Source: Gammaproteobacteria bacterium
GTDB lineage: Bacteria > Pseudomonadota > Gammaproteobacteria > Arenicellales > JAJDZL01
NCBI GenBank assembly: GCA_022823625.1
Contig: JAJEHQ010000034.1
Coordinates: 1-64,000 of the forward strand
Reading direction: 5' to 3'
Length of the DNA: 64,000 nt
In this document: positions 37,396-47,492 of the stretch, piece by piece
Layout: every line of letters begins with the position of its first letter
How positions within the stretch are numbered: the first letter of the stretch is position 1
The notes under the pieces: generated by a model
The model's input: the letters and a program-made list of their open reading frames with translations, nothing else
Told to the model about the DNA's origin: nothing
The model's database searches: none
Position numbers and translations under genes: made by a program

Positions 37396-39195
37396 ATGCG
37401 CACTCACCTGTGTGCCTCGCTTGGTGAGAGTCACATTGACACCGATGTTATTGTTACCGGCTGGACCAACAGTCGACGGGACCACGGTGGTTTAATCTTT
37501 ATCGACCTTCGCGACCATAGTGGAATTGTTCAGGTCGTCGTTAGTCCTGAGCAAGCAGAAAGTTTCGCGCGTGCCGAGTCCGTCCGCAACGAGTACGTAC
37601 TTCAAGTATCAGGCAAGGTTAGTCAGCGTCCGGAAGGCACTGAAAATTCTGCTCTGCCGACCGGCACAGTCGAAGTTGTCGCAGACGAATTAGAGATTCT
37701 GAACAAGTCTGAACAACTGCCGTTTCAGATTGATGATGACGATGTAAATGAAACAGTGCGTCTGAAATATCGATATCTTGATCTCAGACGTTCCAGAATG
37801 CAGGGCAATCTGCGATTGAGACATGCTTTGGTTCGTACGATTCGCACGTTCCTGGAGGAGCGGGATTTTACCGAGATTGAAACCCCAATGCTGACTCGAT
37901 CAACACCGGAAGGGGCGAGGGACTATCTGGTGCCGAGCCGCATACATACTGGCTCCTTCTATGCGATGCCGCAATCGCCCCAGATGTTCAAACAGATTCT
38001 GGTGATCTCAGGTTTCGAGCGATATTATCAGATTGTAAGGTGCTTCAGGGATGAAGACCTTCGAGCAGACCGACAGCCGGAATTCACCCAATTGGATCTG
38101 GAAATGGCTTTTGTCGAAGAATCAGACATCATGCGATTGATGGAAGATCTCTATCGTCTGGTTTTCCGCAAAGTATCCGGTTTCGAACTGCCTTCAAAGT
38201 TTCCAGTGCTCACCTATGCCGATGCCATGAGTCGCTTTGGTTCCGACCGACCCGATTTACGCAATCCGCTCGAACTGACAGATCTTACCAAAGCCATGAA
38301 GAGTGAAGAGTTTAAAGTCTTCAATCGGGCGGCCAATCTCAAGGATGGGTGTGTAGCGGCACTCAGAGTACCAGAAGGTGTGTCGTTGACTCGTCAGAAA
38401 ATTGATGCTTATACCGACTTTGTCGCACAATTCGGAGCAAAGGGACTTGCCTATATCAAGGTCAATAATCCGGTTCAGGGACGGGACGGATTGCAGTCTC
38501 CAATTCTCAAGTTTCTTTCCGATTCAGCAATCGATACCATCATCAGTGATTGTCAACTTCAAGCCAATGACATCGTTTTCTTTGGTGCAGATCATCAATC
38601 GACAGTCTATGCCGCCTTGGGTGCGCTTAGAAATCGTATTGGCGCAGACTTTGAAATCATTGAAGAAGGTTGGAAACCAGTTTGGATTTTAGATTTCCCA
38701 TTGGTTGAATACGACGATGATGCTGGCCGTTGGCAAGCTTTGCATCATCCATTTACTGCACCAAAAGAGGACGCGTTTGATCTGATTGAAGAAGATCCTG
38801 GAGCAGTTCTTTCGCGCGCCTATGATCTGGTATTAAACGGAGTCGAAATTGGCGGCGGTTCCATTCGAAATCATCGGTTTGATATTCAGCATCGAATTTT
38901 CCGCATGTTGGGGCTGTCCGATGAGAGCATCAATGAAAAATTCGGTTTTTTGCTAACCGCACTGACTTCCGGTGCACCGCCCCATGGTGGGATAGCATTT
39001 GGAATTGATCGTATCGCAGCTTTGCTGGCGGGAGAAACTTCCATTCGGGATGTGATTGCTTTTCCAAAAACTCAAAGAGCCTATTGTCCACTCACCGATG
39101 CACCAAACGCAATTGCTCAGGACCAGTTGGATGAACTTGAGCTTCGCATAAAACCGACCGCTCAGAGCATCGCTGGCGCTAAAACCAAAGCCTAG
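37396..39195 (+). CDS. aspS: Aspartyl-tRNA synthetase
   Basis: AspRS charges tRNA-Asp (possibly also tRNA-Asn in organisms lacking AsnRS). The ATG at 37396 (MRTHLCASLGE) is preferred to an upstream TTG; the product is 599 residues. The OB-fold anticodon domain holds GWTNSRRDHGGLIFIDLRD (about 25-43). Class II motif 2 is visible as CFRDEDLRADRQPEFTQLD (about 220-238), a bacterial GAD insertion follows (about 290-410), and motif 3 is GIAFGIDRIAALL (about 534-546). The tail with RDVIAFPKTQRAYCPLTDAP is typical of the bacterial type. Confidence 0.97.
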   Translation: MRTHLCASLGESHIDTDVIVTGWTNSRRDHGGLIFIDLRDHSGIVQVVVSPEQAESFARAESVRNEYVLQVSGKVSQRPEGTENSALPTGTVEVVADELEILNKSEQLPFQIDDDDVNETVRLKYRYLDLRRSRMQGNLRLRHALVRTIRTFLEERDFTEIETPMLTRSTPEGARDYLVPSRIHTGSFYAMPQSPQMFKQILVISGFERYYQIVRCFRDEDLRADRQPEFTQLDLEMAFVEESDIMRLMEDLYRLVFRKVSGFELPSKFPVLTYADAMSRFGSDRPDLRNPLELTDLTKAMKSEEFKVFNRAANLKDGCVAALRVPEGVSLTRQKIDAYTDFVAQFGAKGLAYIKVNNPVQGRDGLQSPILKFLSDSAIDTIISDCQLQANDIVFFGADHQSTVYAALGALRNRIGADFEIIEEGWKPVWILDFPLVEYDDDAGRWQALHHPFTAPKEDAFDLIEEDPGAVLSRAYDLVLNGVEIGGGSIRNHRFDIQHRIFRMLGLSDESINEKFGFLLTALTSGAPPHGGIAFGIDRIAALLAGETSIRDVIAFPKTQRAYCPLTDAPNAIAQDQLDELELRIKPTAQSIAGAKTKA

Positions 39196-39215
39196 TCAAT
39201 TCTCAGGGGTGAGTT

Positions 39216-39677
39216 TTGCCTTCCGACTCACAACTCCAGTTCAAACGTCCGGAATCGATACTGCTTGTCATCCATACATTGACTCATCAGGTTCTGCTGC
39301 TGAAACGCATTCGAGCTCCTGCCTACTGGCAATCTGTAACAGGTAGCATTCGCTGGTCCGGTGAAACGGCGGTTGAAGCTGCTATTCGAGAACTGAAGGA
39401 AGAAACTGGAATTTCGACCAACGCCGGCAAATTAAAGGACTTGAAGCGTCGTTTTAGATTTGTTATTCCCCCATCAATGCGGGCGCGATTTGGACCTGGA
39501 GTTACCAGAAATCTCGAACATGTATTTTCGCTCTGTCTACCGGAGCCTGGTCCGGTTGTACTCAAACCCGACGAACACAGCGCTTGTTGCTGGGTTGATT
39601 TTAAAATGGCCGACAGTATGGTGTGGTCGTGGACAAATCGTGAGGCTATTCGCATGGTCCGCGAAATGAGCAACTGA
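39216..39677 (+). CDS. nudB: Dihydroneopterin triphosphate diphosphatase (NUDIX)
   Basis: NudB removes pyrophosphate from dihydroneopterin triphosphate in folate synthesis. The 153-residue protein starts with TTG. It has FKRPESILLVIHT, SVTGSIRWSGETAVEAAIRELKEETG containing the Nudix box (GX5EX7REUXEEXGU, about 42-66), and the C-terminal HSACCWVDF-like stretch. In its usual place between aspS and yebC it supports the NudB assignment over a generic Nudix call. The order is broken immediately downstream by the nirK-nirV remnants. Confidence 0.9.
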   Translation: MPSDSQLQFKRPESILLVIHTLTHQVLLLKRIRAPAYWQSVTGSIRWSGETAVEAAIRELKEETGISTNAGKLKDLKRRFRFVIPPSMRARFGPGVTRNLEHVFSLCLPEPGPVVLKPDEHSACCWVDFKMADSMVWSWTNREAIRMVREMSN

Positions 39678-39961
39678 GCCTGTCATTCGGCGTTTTCTAA
39701 GGTGGTAAATTTGTGTAACGAAGATTTTCTTCTGTATTCAAAGGCAAAATATGCCATTGATCGCGCTTGAATGCATATTCTGGTCCGCTATAGTAGGAGC
39801 TACGATTTACTTTGTTCAAATCGAACCACCGAGGTCGGCAAGAGGCAGCAAACGCTAAGGAAACTTGTTTGGTGATTTGAGGCTGGAAGCTGCAAAATTC
39901 GGATTCAAGAATTCAAATTAGAACTCAACAGTCTGTCAGTTGGACAGCTAGAGTAGTGCCG

Positions 39962-40801
39962 CTATCCGGAATAGATCGAAGAGGATTTGGAAATAAGTCC
40001 AAAAATTTCTGATTCTAAGGGCTCATCGAGCACAACTCGAAAACCGATGTTTGGAGGCGCAAATCCAATGGAACAGCCTCCTATCGGTACATATCGCACA
40101 ATTTCAGGTTGATAAGTTATATGTTTACCTGCCAGCACGCGAATCCCTCGACATTGATCGGTTGTTTCCTTAAGATGTTCCTCGTTCAGATTGAAGCCGC
40201 AGGTTTCTGTCCGCTCCCAAACATTTCCATCAAGATCCGCTATACCGGAGTTTGCAATTCCGAATTAACCGACAGGTTTGGTTGCATTTTCCGGCCTAGT
40301 TGAAAAGTAAGCATACTGGTTCGCCCATTCCATTCTTGGATCGTCAAACAATTTATTTGCTTTCGTCTGCAAAAACTCCGCCGAAATGCTTCTCCATTCA
40401 CTCGCTTTGGGTAGTCGAAACTGATAGCCGGTTTGATTCGATATCCACTTCAAATACTGCTGTGCATCCAACCAGCTGACCCCCGACACAGGATGATCTG
40501 ATTGAGTATATGGGTATTTTGGCGGCAAATGCTCGCACGCGCCATCAACAACACAATGCTCCCATTCACCACGCGTTACCTCATACTTTGCAATTGCAAC
40601 TTTTCGCAGCTCATCACCATTGGGGTGACTATCAGTTTCAACAACAACCAATTCAGGGAAGACGTCACCACCAGACGAAACCTCTAACTCAACGGAATTC
40701 GCTCTGTTAGAATTCCAACGCTCTACGGAATATCCTAGCGAACCGAGTAGAAGGCCGACAGAAACAAAAAGAACTATCGTAACAATTTTCTTTTGCTTCA
40801 C
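39962..40801 (-). pseudogene. nirV: NirV-like formylglycine-generating-enzyme-fold gene with an in-frame stop
   Basis: The intact upper part (40801 down to 40268) encodes an N-terminal membrane/signal segment and a SUMF1-fold start: KYEVTRGEWEHCV, HPVSGVSWLDAQQYLKWIS and FRLPKASEWR. An in-frame TAA at 40265-40267 follows PVG. Past it, the same frame stays open for 100 codons to a stop at 39962-39964 and encodes the rest of the domain: GIADLDGNVWERTETC, CRGIRVLAGKH and the terminal NIGFRVVLDE. The lesion is therefore one nonsense codon inside an otherwise aligned domain. NirV is the usual neighbour of nirK in denitrifiers, and nirK lies directly upstream. The remaining N-terminal piece lacks the core and is unlikely to work. 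Confidence 0.85.
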
Positions 40802-40839
40802 AAGTCCTTAATTCTGGTGGTCACAGTCTCCCGAACAAC

Positions 40840-41963
40840 CTATGCTGTAGTAGCGGTAGGGGCTTGAACCTGTTTCATGAGGCCGTCATCCCAATCGCCT
40901 TCAACAACCACATGTGATGCCGCACCTAGTTGAACAGCCTCAATCAGATTATGGTTGAGGTAGACATAGATGCCAGGTTGGCGAAAAGTGTATAAAGCCG
41001 CGCCAGCGGAACCGCCGCGAATAAACCATGTTTCAAGTCCAGTCGTCGGATCATCAGTAAAGGATCCAGTCTCCCAGACATAATCACCGTGTCCACCAAT
41101 CAAGTGTGGTCGTGAATCCCTATTGGCCTGGGCGTGAATGAACAATGCAGTTTTTCCAACAGCAGATTTGAGAGCGTTGTCACCAGTGAGTGCACCAACT
41201 TTGCCGTTTAAGACTACATGAGTTGGAATCAGACCAGCCATAAGCGGCAGCACTTCCCCTAAATTGGCACCAGGACTTGGATACTTTTTATAGTTTCCGG
41301 CATCGTCTTTCGGAATGTAGTAATCCTGTTCACCAATATAGAAAATCTGATCATAGGAAAGGCGATTGCCATCCTTGTCTTTCAAGCCGTCACGAGGCAA
41401 CACCATGCAGGCTCCGTTCATACCGTGTACAACATGATATGGAATCATTACACCACTGGAAGCACATGGGTCAATGTACCTCCTCCCAGTGCACCGGTCG
41501 ATGCATGAAAGTCGATATTGTGTTCCAAAACACTTTCTTTGGGGTTGATCAGCGTTAACTCAACAAAATCCCCTTCATGGCAGATAATTAGTGGCCCGGG
41601 GACTGTACCGTTAAAAGTCATTGCCCAGACTTCGGTGCCGTTGTTGTCGATTTCCATGCGAACTTCTGGAGTTGTCATGGTAACCTCAACAACCTTCGGG
41701 CCACCGCTCGCAACTTGCTCATGTTCCGGTGCGAAAGGAGGTGCTACAAGTTCCTGCTTCACCCGTGGAAGAGCAGCGATCTCTTCTTCGCTCATAGAAG
41801 CATGTAGTGGATTACCCTGAGTGTTATCCGCGGTGCCATAGGCGTAAGCATTGTTACTGGCAACAGCTAGTGCACCTACACCTAGTGCTGCCGAAGTAGG
41901 CAGCATTGTCGACATCTTTAAGAAATCTCTACGGTCGTAACCGTCATTCATTTGATTGTCCAT
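40840..41963 (-). pseudogene. nirK: Copper nitrite reductase, inactivated by an internal frameshifting deletion
   Basis: NirK reduces nitrite to nitric oxide in the periplasm. The 5' part (41963-41448, 171 codons) has a Tat signal (RRDFLK) and the first cupredoxin domain with [15 protein letters not shown], holding one type 1 and one type 2 copper His (148 and 153). It shifts out of frame after LTHVLP. The 3' part resumes in another frame with [12 protein letters not shown] and continues through [13 protein letters not shown] and YLNHNLIEA to a normal C-terminus. The segment between, about 20-25 residues in relatives and containing the adjacent His-Cys copper ligands (YHCAP), is missing. Deletion plus frameshift make the gene non-functional. 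nirV follows on the same strand. Confidence 0.9.
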
Positions 41964-42975
41964 AATTCCCTCCGTGAGAATTGAAAATCAGTAGTACTAA
42001 CCAAATAGTAGTCAGTAGCCCATAGGACAGATAGTAGTGTTTTTGATTTTAAAAAATGAGATAAAAACGAAATTATTGATCTAACTTCTTGAAAATAAAC
42101 CAATATTCTACTATCACGAATTACTTTTTCAGTTTCTGAAATTCATTTTAACATAGGTGTTGAAAAATATAAATTTCCTATTGTTTTGGGTCAATTCCGT
42201 CGGACCGATTACGACACGAAATCAAAAGAACATACGTCTAAACACCTAAATGTGTACTGGGACAGGGGCATGGTAAACAGTCGCCTGAATCAGCCAACTG
42301 GATAGCTGAGATTCCCAACAACGGCGAATGAGTCTAGACTCGATTACGTCGATGTACTCTAACAGCCAGGTGCGGAAAATTCCCTAGAAGGCACCCGGTA
42401 AGTAGCGGATCCTATTAACTATAACAATATTAGCTGTTGGTAACTGTCGGTAGACTTATTCGGCTTTAGTGACCGTACGCCGAGGAAGTGACAATTTGCG
42501 AGAAAACATAATTCTGTGCGATAGCACTCTTGTGAGTAGTAGTGACTTCGATACTATTGCAATCACTAGAACTGGTCAATTTCGGTATCAAGCATCTCCT
42601 TTTGTCGAATAAAGACAAAAAATTAATTGATTTATGAGTAGCTATAGATACTATCACTTTCTACGCATAAATACCAATTTGTAGTCAATTTTGGTGTGTT
42701 AAAATCAGTTCAAAATATAGTGAAGATTCAGCTCGAAAGTTTTGTCTTGGTCGCTACGAGGACATTCATAACCGTTCGACCAGCATTGATGCTTGAGTGC
42801 TTCAAGGTAGCTCTACTGGTCGGAATAGGTATTGCACCAGGAAATAAAAGAAGTGAGCTTCCATTGCATTAGAATATACCTTATGTGTTTGTTATTTAAT
42901 ATTTATTTCTATGTTTATCTATAATATAGGCTGAAATATATACAGAGGCATATTCTTCTATTCTCTTCAGAATCT
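41964..42975. other. Gene-free kilobase between nirK remnant and yebC
   Basis: No open frame here resembles a gene; the longest has 63-117 codons and no motif. The sequence next to nirK (42000-42180) is AT-rich and should contain the old nirK promoter. I looked for a symmetric FNR/NNR box (TTGAT-N4-ATCAA) and saw only a half-site-like TTGATCTAA near 42075. The part near yebC (42880-42975) is AT-rich and likely carries the yebC promoter. Confidence 0.4.
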
Positions 42976-43704
42976 ATGGCCGGCCACAGTAAATGGGCGA
43001 ATATCCGGTTTCGAAAAGCCGCACAGGATAACCGACGCGGTAAACTGTTCTCCAAACTCATCAGAGAAATTACGGTTGCCGCTCGAACCGGTACCCCTGA
43101 ACCGGATGGCAATCCGAGTCTGCGCGCCGCAATAGACAAAGCGCTGGCTGCGAATATGAGCCGCGATGTGATTAACCGGGCGGTTCAGCGAGGCTCTGGT
43201 GAGACCGGTGGAGAAGGGTTCCAGGATGTCGTCTATGAAGGTTATGGGCCAGGCGGTGTTGCCTTTCTCATTGAGTGCTCGACAGACAATCGAAATCGTA
43301 CTGTGAGTGAAGTACGGCACGCTTTATCGAAGCATGGTGGAAACCTCGGTACTGAGGGTTCTGTTTCTTACATGTTTAACAGGGTTGGTTTGATACAGTT
43401 TGCGGATGGTGGAGATGAAGATGAAATTGTCGAGGTTGTCATATCTGCAGGCGCTGAGGACATAGATATTCTGGATGACGGTCGGGTCATGGTAACGACA
43501 CCAGCTGAAACATTCTTTGACGTTGTGAAGTCAGTCAAAGAGCATGGTCTTGAATACGAGGAGGCTGGAATTGAGCAACGCCCTTCAGTATCAACTGAGA
43601 TAGATGAACAGCTGTCAGAGCGGATTCTCAATCTGGTAGGCGCCATTGAGGATCTAGACGATGTGCGCGATGTCTATACCAACGCATCATTCAGTTCGGA
43701 TTGA
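42976..43704 (+). CDS. yebC: YebC/PmpR family protein
   Basis: The 242-residue protein begins MAGHSKWANIRFRKAAQD, the hallmark of YebC. It also has FSKLIREITVAAR, GYGPGGVAFLIECSTDNRNRT (about 91-111) and FNRVGLI. YebC_I proteins were described as DNA-binding regulators (PmpR), and recent work links the family to relief of ribosome stalling at proline-rich motifs. The gene heads the yebC-ruvC-ruvA-ruvB run, three bases before ruvC. An AT-rich leader suggests the operon promoter is directly upstream. Confidence 0.95.
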   Translation: MAGHSKWANIRFRKAAQDNRRGKLFSKLIREITVAARTGTPEPDGNPSLRAAIDKALAANMSRDVINRAVQRGSGETGGEGFQDVVYEGYGPGGVAFLIECSTDNRNRTVSEVRHALSKHGGNLGTEGSVSYMFNRVGLIQFADGGDEDEIVEVVISAGAEDIDILDDGRVMVTTPAETFFDVVKSVKEHGLEYEEAGIEQRPSVSTEIDEQLSERILNLVGAIEDLDDVRDVYTNASFSSD

Positions 43705-43707
43705 ATT

Positions 43708-44244
43708 GTGCTGAAGATTCTGGGTATTGATCCTGGTTCGAGAGTTACCGGCTTTGGTCTGATCGAATGCGACGCCAACCGGATTCGTTACCTTGATAGC
43801 GGTGTCATTCGGCTGAACGAAGGCGATTTGCCAGAAAGGTTGCTTCGTATTTATGAGGGTATATCAGCGGTTATTGATCAGCATCGGCCAACCATAGCTG
43901 CCATCGAAAAAGTCTTTGTTTCGATCAATCCGCAATCGGCACTGAAAATCGGACATGCCCGCGGCAGTGCAATCTGCGCCTGCGCTGCAAACAAACTGAC
44001 AGTATCAGAATATGCCGCCCGCGAGATTAAACAGTCCGTGACTGGAATTGGTTCAGCCGATAAAGATCAGGTCAAGTACATGGTTCAGATGCTGCTTCAG
44101 CTTGAAGATATTCAGACTCGGGATGAGTCAGATGCCTTGGCTGTGGCTATTACTCACTACCAGCGCATTCCGATGTTGGATTCAATTCAAGATTCTCATC
44201 ACCGAATTTCGCCTTCAGAATTCGTTCCACCAGTTACCAGTTAA
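43708..44244 (+). CDS. ruvC: Holliday junction resolvase RuvC
   Basis: RuvC cuts Holliday junctions symmetrically. The 178-residue protein starts with GTG and carries the four acidic catalytic residues in their usual settings: Asp in ILGIDPGSRVTGFG (about 3-16), Glu in AAIEKVFV (about 64-71), and the acidic pair in the C-terminal RDESDALAVAITHY (about 133-146). The GHARGSAI helix (about 83-90) contacts DNA. It follows yebC directly and is 14 bases from ruvA. Confidence 0.95.
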   Translation: MLKILGIDPGSRVTGFGLIECDANRIRYLDSGVIRLNEGDLPERLLRIYEGISAVIDQHRPTIAAIEKVFVSINPQSALKIGHARGSAICACAANKLTVSEYAAREIKQSVTGIGSADKDQVKYMVQMLLQLEDIQTRDESDALAVAITHYQRIPMLDSIQDSHHRISPSEFVPPVTS

Positions 44245-44258
44245 AGCGGTCTGAAATC

Positions 44259-44861
44259 GTGATTGGGTACTTGCGAGGGACAGTTCAGCAAAGAAGGGAG
44301 TCGTCTTTGGTACTTGAGTGCAACGGAGTTGGCTATGAAATTTTGGTACCTAAGAACATGCAGCATCAACTCTCTGATGCTGAGGATTCTGTGGTGCTGC
44401 ATACGCATCTAAATGTACGACCGGAGTCCCAAAATCTTTACGGGTTTCTGACAGTTGCCGAACGTGATATGTTTCGAATTTTGATTAACATTAGTAGTAT
44501 CGGTCCGAGCATCGCTTTGAACATACTATCAGAGATGCAAATCTCTGATTTGGTCGCCTGCGTAAAGCTGGAAGATACCAAACCGCTTCAGAAGGTACCG
44601 CGGCTTGGGAAGGCTACAGCAGCTAAATTGTTGATTGAGCTATCAAGCAAAATTCATCATGTTGCTGAAGTTGCCCAGACCAATATCCCAGGAAATACGA
44701 CAACGGGAAGTTATCTTGACGATGCTAGAGAAGCCCTGGTTGTTATGGGATTTTCCAATAGAGAAGCCCGCAGCGCTGTGGCAGCAGTTCGGGACCAGGC
44801 TGAAACGGCTGAACATGCCATTCGGTTAGCCTTGGGAATTCTGGGTTCTACTGGCACATGA
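44259..44861 (+). CDS. ruvA: Holliday junction branch migration protein RuvA
   Basis: RuvA tetramers hold the junction and load RuvB. The 200-residue protein begins MIGYLRGTV with a GTG start and has [11 protein letters not shown] (about 20-30), [16 protein letters not shown] (about 48-63) and helix-hairpin-helix pieces [14 protein letters not shown] and [15 protein letters not shown]. The C-terminal domain III (about 155-200), which touches RuvB, is present. The stop overlaps the ruvB ATG by four bases. Confidence 0.95.
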   Translation: MIGYLRGTVQQRRESSLVLECNGVGYEILVPKNMQHQLSDAEDSVVLHTHLNVRPESQNLYGFLTVAERDMFRILINISSIGPSIALNILSEMQISDLVACVKLEDTKPLQKVPRLGKATAAKLLIELSSKIHHVAEVAQTNIPGNTTTGSYLDDAREALVVMGFSNREARSAVAAVRDQAETAEHAIRLALGILGSTGT

Positions 44862-45889
44862 ACAACGAATCTCGTTTCATTTCGCCAGATCAGGTAAGTT
44901 CAGAAGAACAGGTGTTTGATAACAGCTTGCGTCCAAAGACTCTGGATGAATTTGTCGGACAGCGCAAAACACGTGAGCAGTTGCAGATTTTTTTTGAAGC
45001 CGCAAAAAAAAGGCAGGAACCACTGGATCATGTTTTGCTGTTTGGTCCGCCGGGTCTAGGTAAAACTACACTGGCTCACATTATTTCAAACGAAATGGAT
45101 GTCGAGCTGGCACAAACTTCAGGTCCGGTGCTTGAGCGGCAGGGAGATGTTGCGGCAATGCTCACCCGCCTCAATTTTGGCTCAGTCCTCTTCATTGATG
45201 AGATCCATCGGCTCAATCCTGTAGTCGAGGAAGTGCTTTATCCCGCGATGGAAGACAACAAGATTGATATTGTGATCGGACAAGGTCCCGCAGCAAAAAC
45301 CATCCAGTTGCCGATTAAACCGTTTACTCTGGTTGGTGCCACGACTCGAACGGGGTTATTGACGTCACCACTTCGAGATCGGTTTGGAATCGTACACCGG
45401 CTTGACTATTACGATGTCAGTGAGTTGACAAAAATTGTCCGACGGTCTGCAGATATTTTGTCAGTGAAAGCGGACGAATCAGGGATAGAAGCAATTGCCG
45501 AATGCTCGCGCGGAACACCCAGAATCGCCAATCGACTGCTGCGTAGGGTGCGCGACTATGCCGAGGTTAAGGGTTCGGGTACTATTGATCGAGAAATCGC
45601 TCAGTTTGCATTGGAAATGTTAGAGGTTGACACTTGCGGACTGGATGTTCTGGATCGCAAGTACTTGCAGATTTTGATTGAAAATTATCAGGGCGGACCT
45701 GCAGGACTGGAAACTCTGTCCGCTGCGCTCAGCGAGGATCGCGGGACAATTGAAGATGTCATCGAACCTTATCTACTACAACAAGGATTCATTCAGCGCA
45801 CGCCAAGGGGTCGAAAGGTCACACAGAAAGCGTGGCGACATCTGCGAGTCGAACCAGATAAAGCAAATGAACAGTCGGCACTTATCTAG
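44858..45889 (+). CDS. ruvB: Holliday junction branch migration helicase RuvB
   Basis: RuvB is the hexameric AAA motor for branch migration. The 343-residue protein shows [12 protein letters not shown] (about 26-37), Walker [15 protein letters not shown] (about 63-76), Walker [13 protein letters not shown] (about 109-120), sensor [10 protein letters not shown] and the arginine finger region [15 protein letters not shown]. The C-terminal winged helix ends with [16 protein letters not shown]. Every motif is intact. Confidence 0.97.
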   Translation: MNNESRFISPDQVSSEEQVFDNSLRPKTLDEFVGQRKTREQLQIFFEAAKKRQEPLDHVLLFGPPGLGKTTLAHIISNEMDVELAQTSGPVLERQGDVAAMLTRLNFGSVLFIDEIHRLNPVVEEVLYPAMEDNKIDIVIGQGPAAKTIQLPIKPFTLVGATTRTGLLTSPLRDRFGIVHRLDYYDVSELTKIVRRSADILSVKADESGIEAIAECSRGTPRIANRLLRRVRDYAEVKGSGTIDREIAQFALEMLEVDTCGLDVLDRKYLQILIENYQGGPAGLETLSAALSEDRGTIEDVIEPYLLQQGFIQRTPRGRKVTQKAWRHLRVEPDKANEQSALI

Positions 45890-45930
45890 ATGGCAATAAA
45901 TGGAGTTTAGTAAAATTTTTAACAACTTGG

Positions 45931-46344
45931 GTGATTAATTTGTCCCAAAAGGCGTTTAATTCCAAGTATCGGGTTTACTTTGAGGATACAGATGCTGGCG
46001 GGGTGGTTTATCACGCAAATTATCTGAGATTTATGGAGCGTGCAAGATCAGACTGGCTGGCAAGTGTTGGCTGTCTACCACAACAGCCCAAAGACCGGTG
46101 GGGAGTCATTTTTGCTGTGCGCTCTGTTAGTCTGGAATTTTTCAAACCTGCACGCCTCGGAGATCTGTTGCGAGTTACCGTTGAGCCTGATTCAGTGCGG
46201 GGAGCCAGCATTACTGTGTTTCAAAGGATCACCGATGAGGCAGACGTCATACTGGTACAAGCAAAATTCCGAATTGCCTGCATAGATAAATCAAAATTTA
46301 GAGTCCAAAGGATGCCGGAAGAGCTAAGGAGAATGTTAAGTTAA
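45931..46344 (+). CDS. ybgC: YbgC acyl-CoA thioesterase of the Tol-Pal operon
   Basis: YbgC is a hotdog-fold thioesterase acting on short acyl-CoA or acyl-ACP, encoded at the head of tol-pal operons. The 137-residue protein has a GTG start and the core motif YFEDTDAGGVVYHANYLRFMERAR (about 16-39), with catalytic Asp in DTDAGG. It is separated from ruvB by 41 bases, and its stop overlaps the tolQ ATG. Links to phospholipid metabolism have been shown for relatives; the physiological substrate is unresolved. Confidence 0.93.
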   Translation: MINLSQKAFNSKYRVYFEDTDAGGVVYHANYLRFMERARSDWLASVGCLPQQPKDRWGVIFAVRSVSLEFFKPARLGDLLRVTVEPDSVRGASITVFQRITDEADVILVQAKFRIACIDKSKFRVQRMPEELRRMLS

Positions 46345-47060
46345 TGGAAACCTCAATCGAACTTGTTCCCACACAAGAAACACTGTCATTCATTGAGTTG
46401 ATCACTAATGCAAGTTTGCTGGTGCAAATTGTCATGGCAATTTTGGTGATTGCATCAATGGTTTCCTGGAGCATGATTTTTTACAAATGGTTTACGCTCA
46501 AACATTGGACCAACATTGCCAGGGAGTTTGAAGGTGAGTTTTGGAGTGTCGGTGATTTAAGCTCGCTTTACTACGACTGGGAACAGCGAAACCGCGATGT
46601 CGGATCGATCGCAGAAATATTTCTTGAAGGCTATCGTGAACTCAGCCGGCTTCTGACTCGCAGAAACATCGATCGTGCTGACATCGTTGACGGAGTACAC
46701 CGTTCTATGGGGGTGGCGCTCAATAGGGCTGAAGAGAGTGTCAATTCCAACCTCTCATTTCTGGCTACCGTTGGTTCAACCAGTCCGTACATCGGTCTGT
46801 TTGGCACTGTATGGGGCATCATGAATTCGTTCCGTGCGCTCGGAACACTTCAAACTACAACCATTGCAGCAGTTGCTCCCGGAATCGCAGAAGCACTGAT
46901 TGCGACGGCGATGGGTTTGGCGGCAGCGATTCCAGCAGTGATTGCCTATAACAGGTTTTCCTATCAGGCGGACCGACTGCTCGGTCAGTACGAAACATTC
47001 GCTGAAGAATTCTTAAGTGTCGTGAACAGACAGTACGCAATCAGGCAGACTCTATCATGA
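46344..47060 (+). CDS. tolQ: Tol-Pal system proton channel subunit TolQ
   Basis: TolQ forms the inner-membrane channel with TolR that uses the proton-motive force to drive TolA during outer-membrane constriction. The 238-residue protein has three transmembrane helices (about 27-50, 143-165 and 180-200). The ExbB/TolQ core FLATVGSTSPYIGLFGTVWGIMNSF (about 138-162) and PGIAEALIATAMGLAAAIPAVIAYN (about 175-199) are present with the conserved Thr/Gly pore positions. It overlaps ybgC and tolR by one and four bases. Confidence 0.96.
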   Translation: METSIELVPTQETLSFIELITNASLLVQIVMAILVIASMVSWSMIFYKWFTLKHWTNIAREFEGEFWSVGDLSSLYYDWEQRNRDVGSIAEIFLEGYRELSRLLTRRNIDRADIVDGVHRSMGVALNRAEESVNSNLSFLATVGSTSPYIGLFGTVWGIMNSFRALGTLQTTTIAAVAPGIAEALIATAMGLAAAIPAVIAYNRFSYQADRLLGQYETFAEEFLSVVNRQYAIRQTLS

Positions 47061-47485
47061 AAAAAATCAGCAAACGCCAAAAACACCGTCAAATGAACGA
47101 GATTAATGTGGTTCCCTACATTGATGTGATGCTTGTGTTGCTAGTCATTTTTATGGTGACGGCACCTTTGCTGACCGAAGGTGTAAAGGTAGATCTGCCT
47201 CAGGCAAAGGCAAAGCCGATTCAGTCATCCGAAAGCATTCCATTTGTGGTTCATGTAACCGCGGACGGCGAGTACTATGTCAATCAGGACAAAGAGCAGC
47301 CGGTAGCACTCAATTCCATCAAACTCAGGGCTGCAGCGATACTTCGCTCAAAGCCTGCCACACCTTTTCTGGTGCGCGGAGATGTCAATGTTGATTTTGA
47401 TTCAGTTGTTCAGGCGATGGTTGCCTTGCAGGCTGCTGGCGTCGATGACATCGGTCTCGTGACAAGAAATCCTACTGAAAATTGA
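47057..47485 (+). CDS. tolR: Tol-Pal system protein TolR
   Basis: The 142-residue protein has one transmembrane helix with the proton-carrying Asp in NVVPYIDVMLVLLVIFMVTAPLL (about 15-37; Asp about 22). The periplasmic part (about 45-142) contains a beta-rich domain ending in QAMVALQAAGVDDIGLVT. It binds peptidoglycan when activated, with TolQ and TolA as partners. It overlaps tolQ by four bases and precedes tolA by seven. Confidence 0.95.
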   Translation: MKKISKRQKHRQMNEINVVPYIDVMLVLLVIFMVTAPLLTEGVKVDLPQAKAKPIQSSESIPFVVHVTADGEYYVNQDKEQPVALNSIKLRAAAILRSKPATPFLVRGDVNVDFDSVVQAMVALQAAGVDDIGLVTRNPTEN

Positions 47486-47492
47486 CACGGTA

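Noticed and set aside
40840-41448. Second half of nirK as a separate small cupredoxin gene
   Set aside because: Its start codon is an internal Met of NirK (before [10 protein letters not shown]) with copper ligands split between two frames; the sequence is the continuation of a broken nirK.
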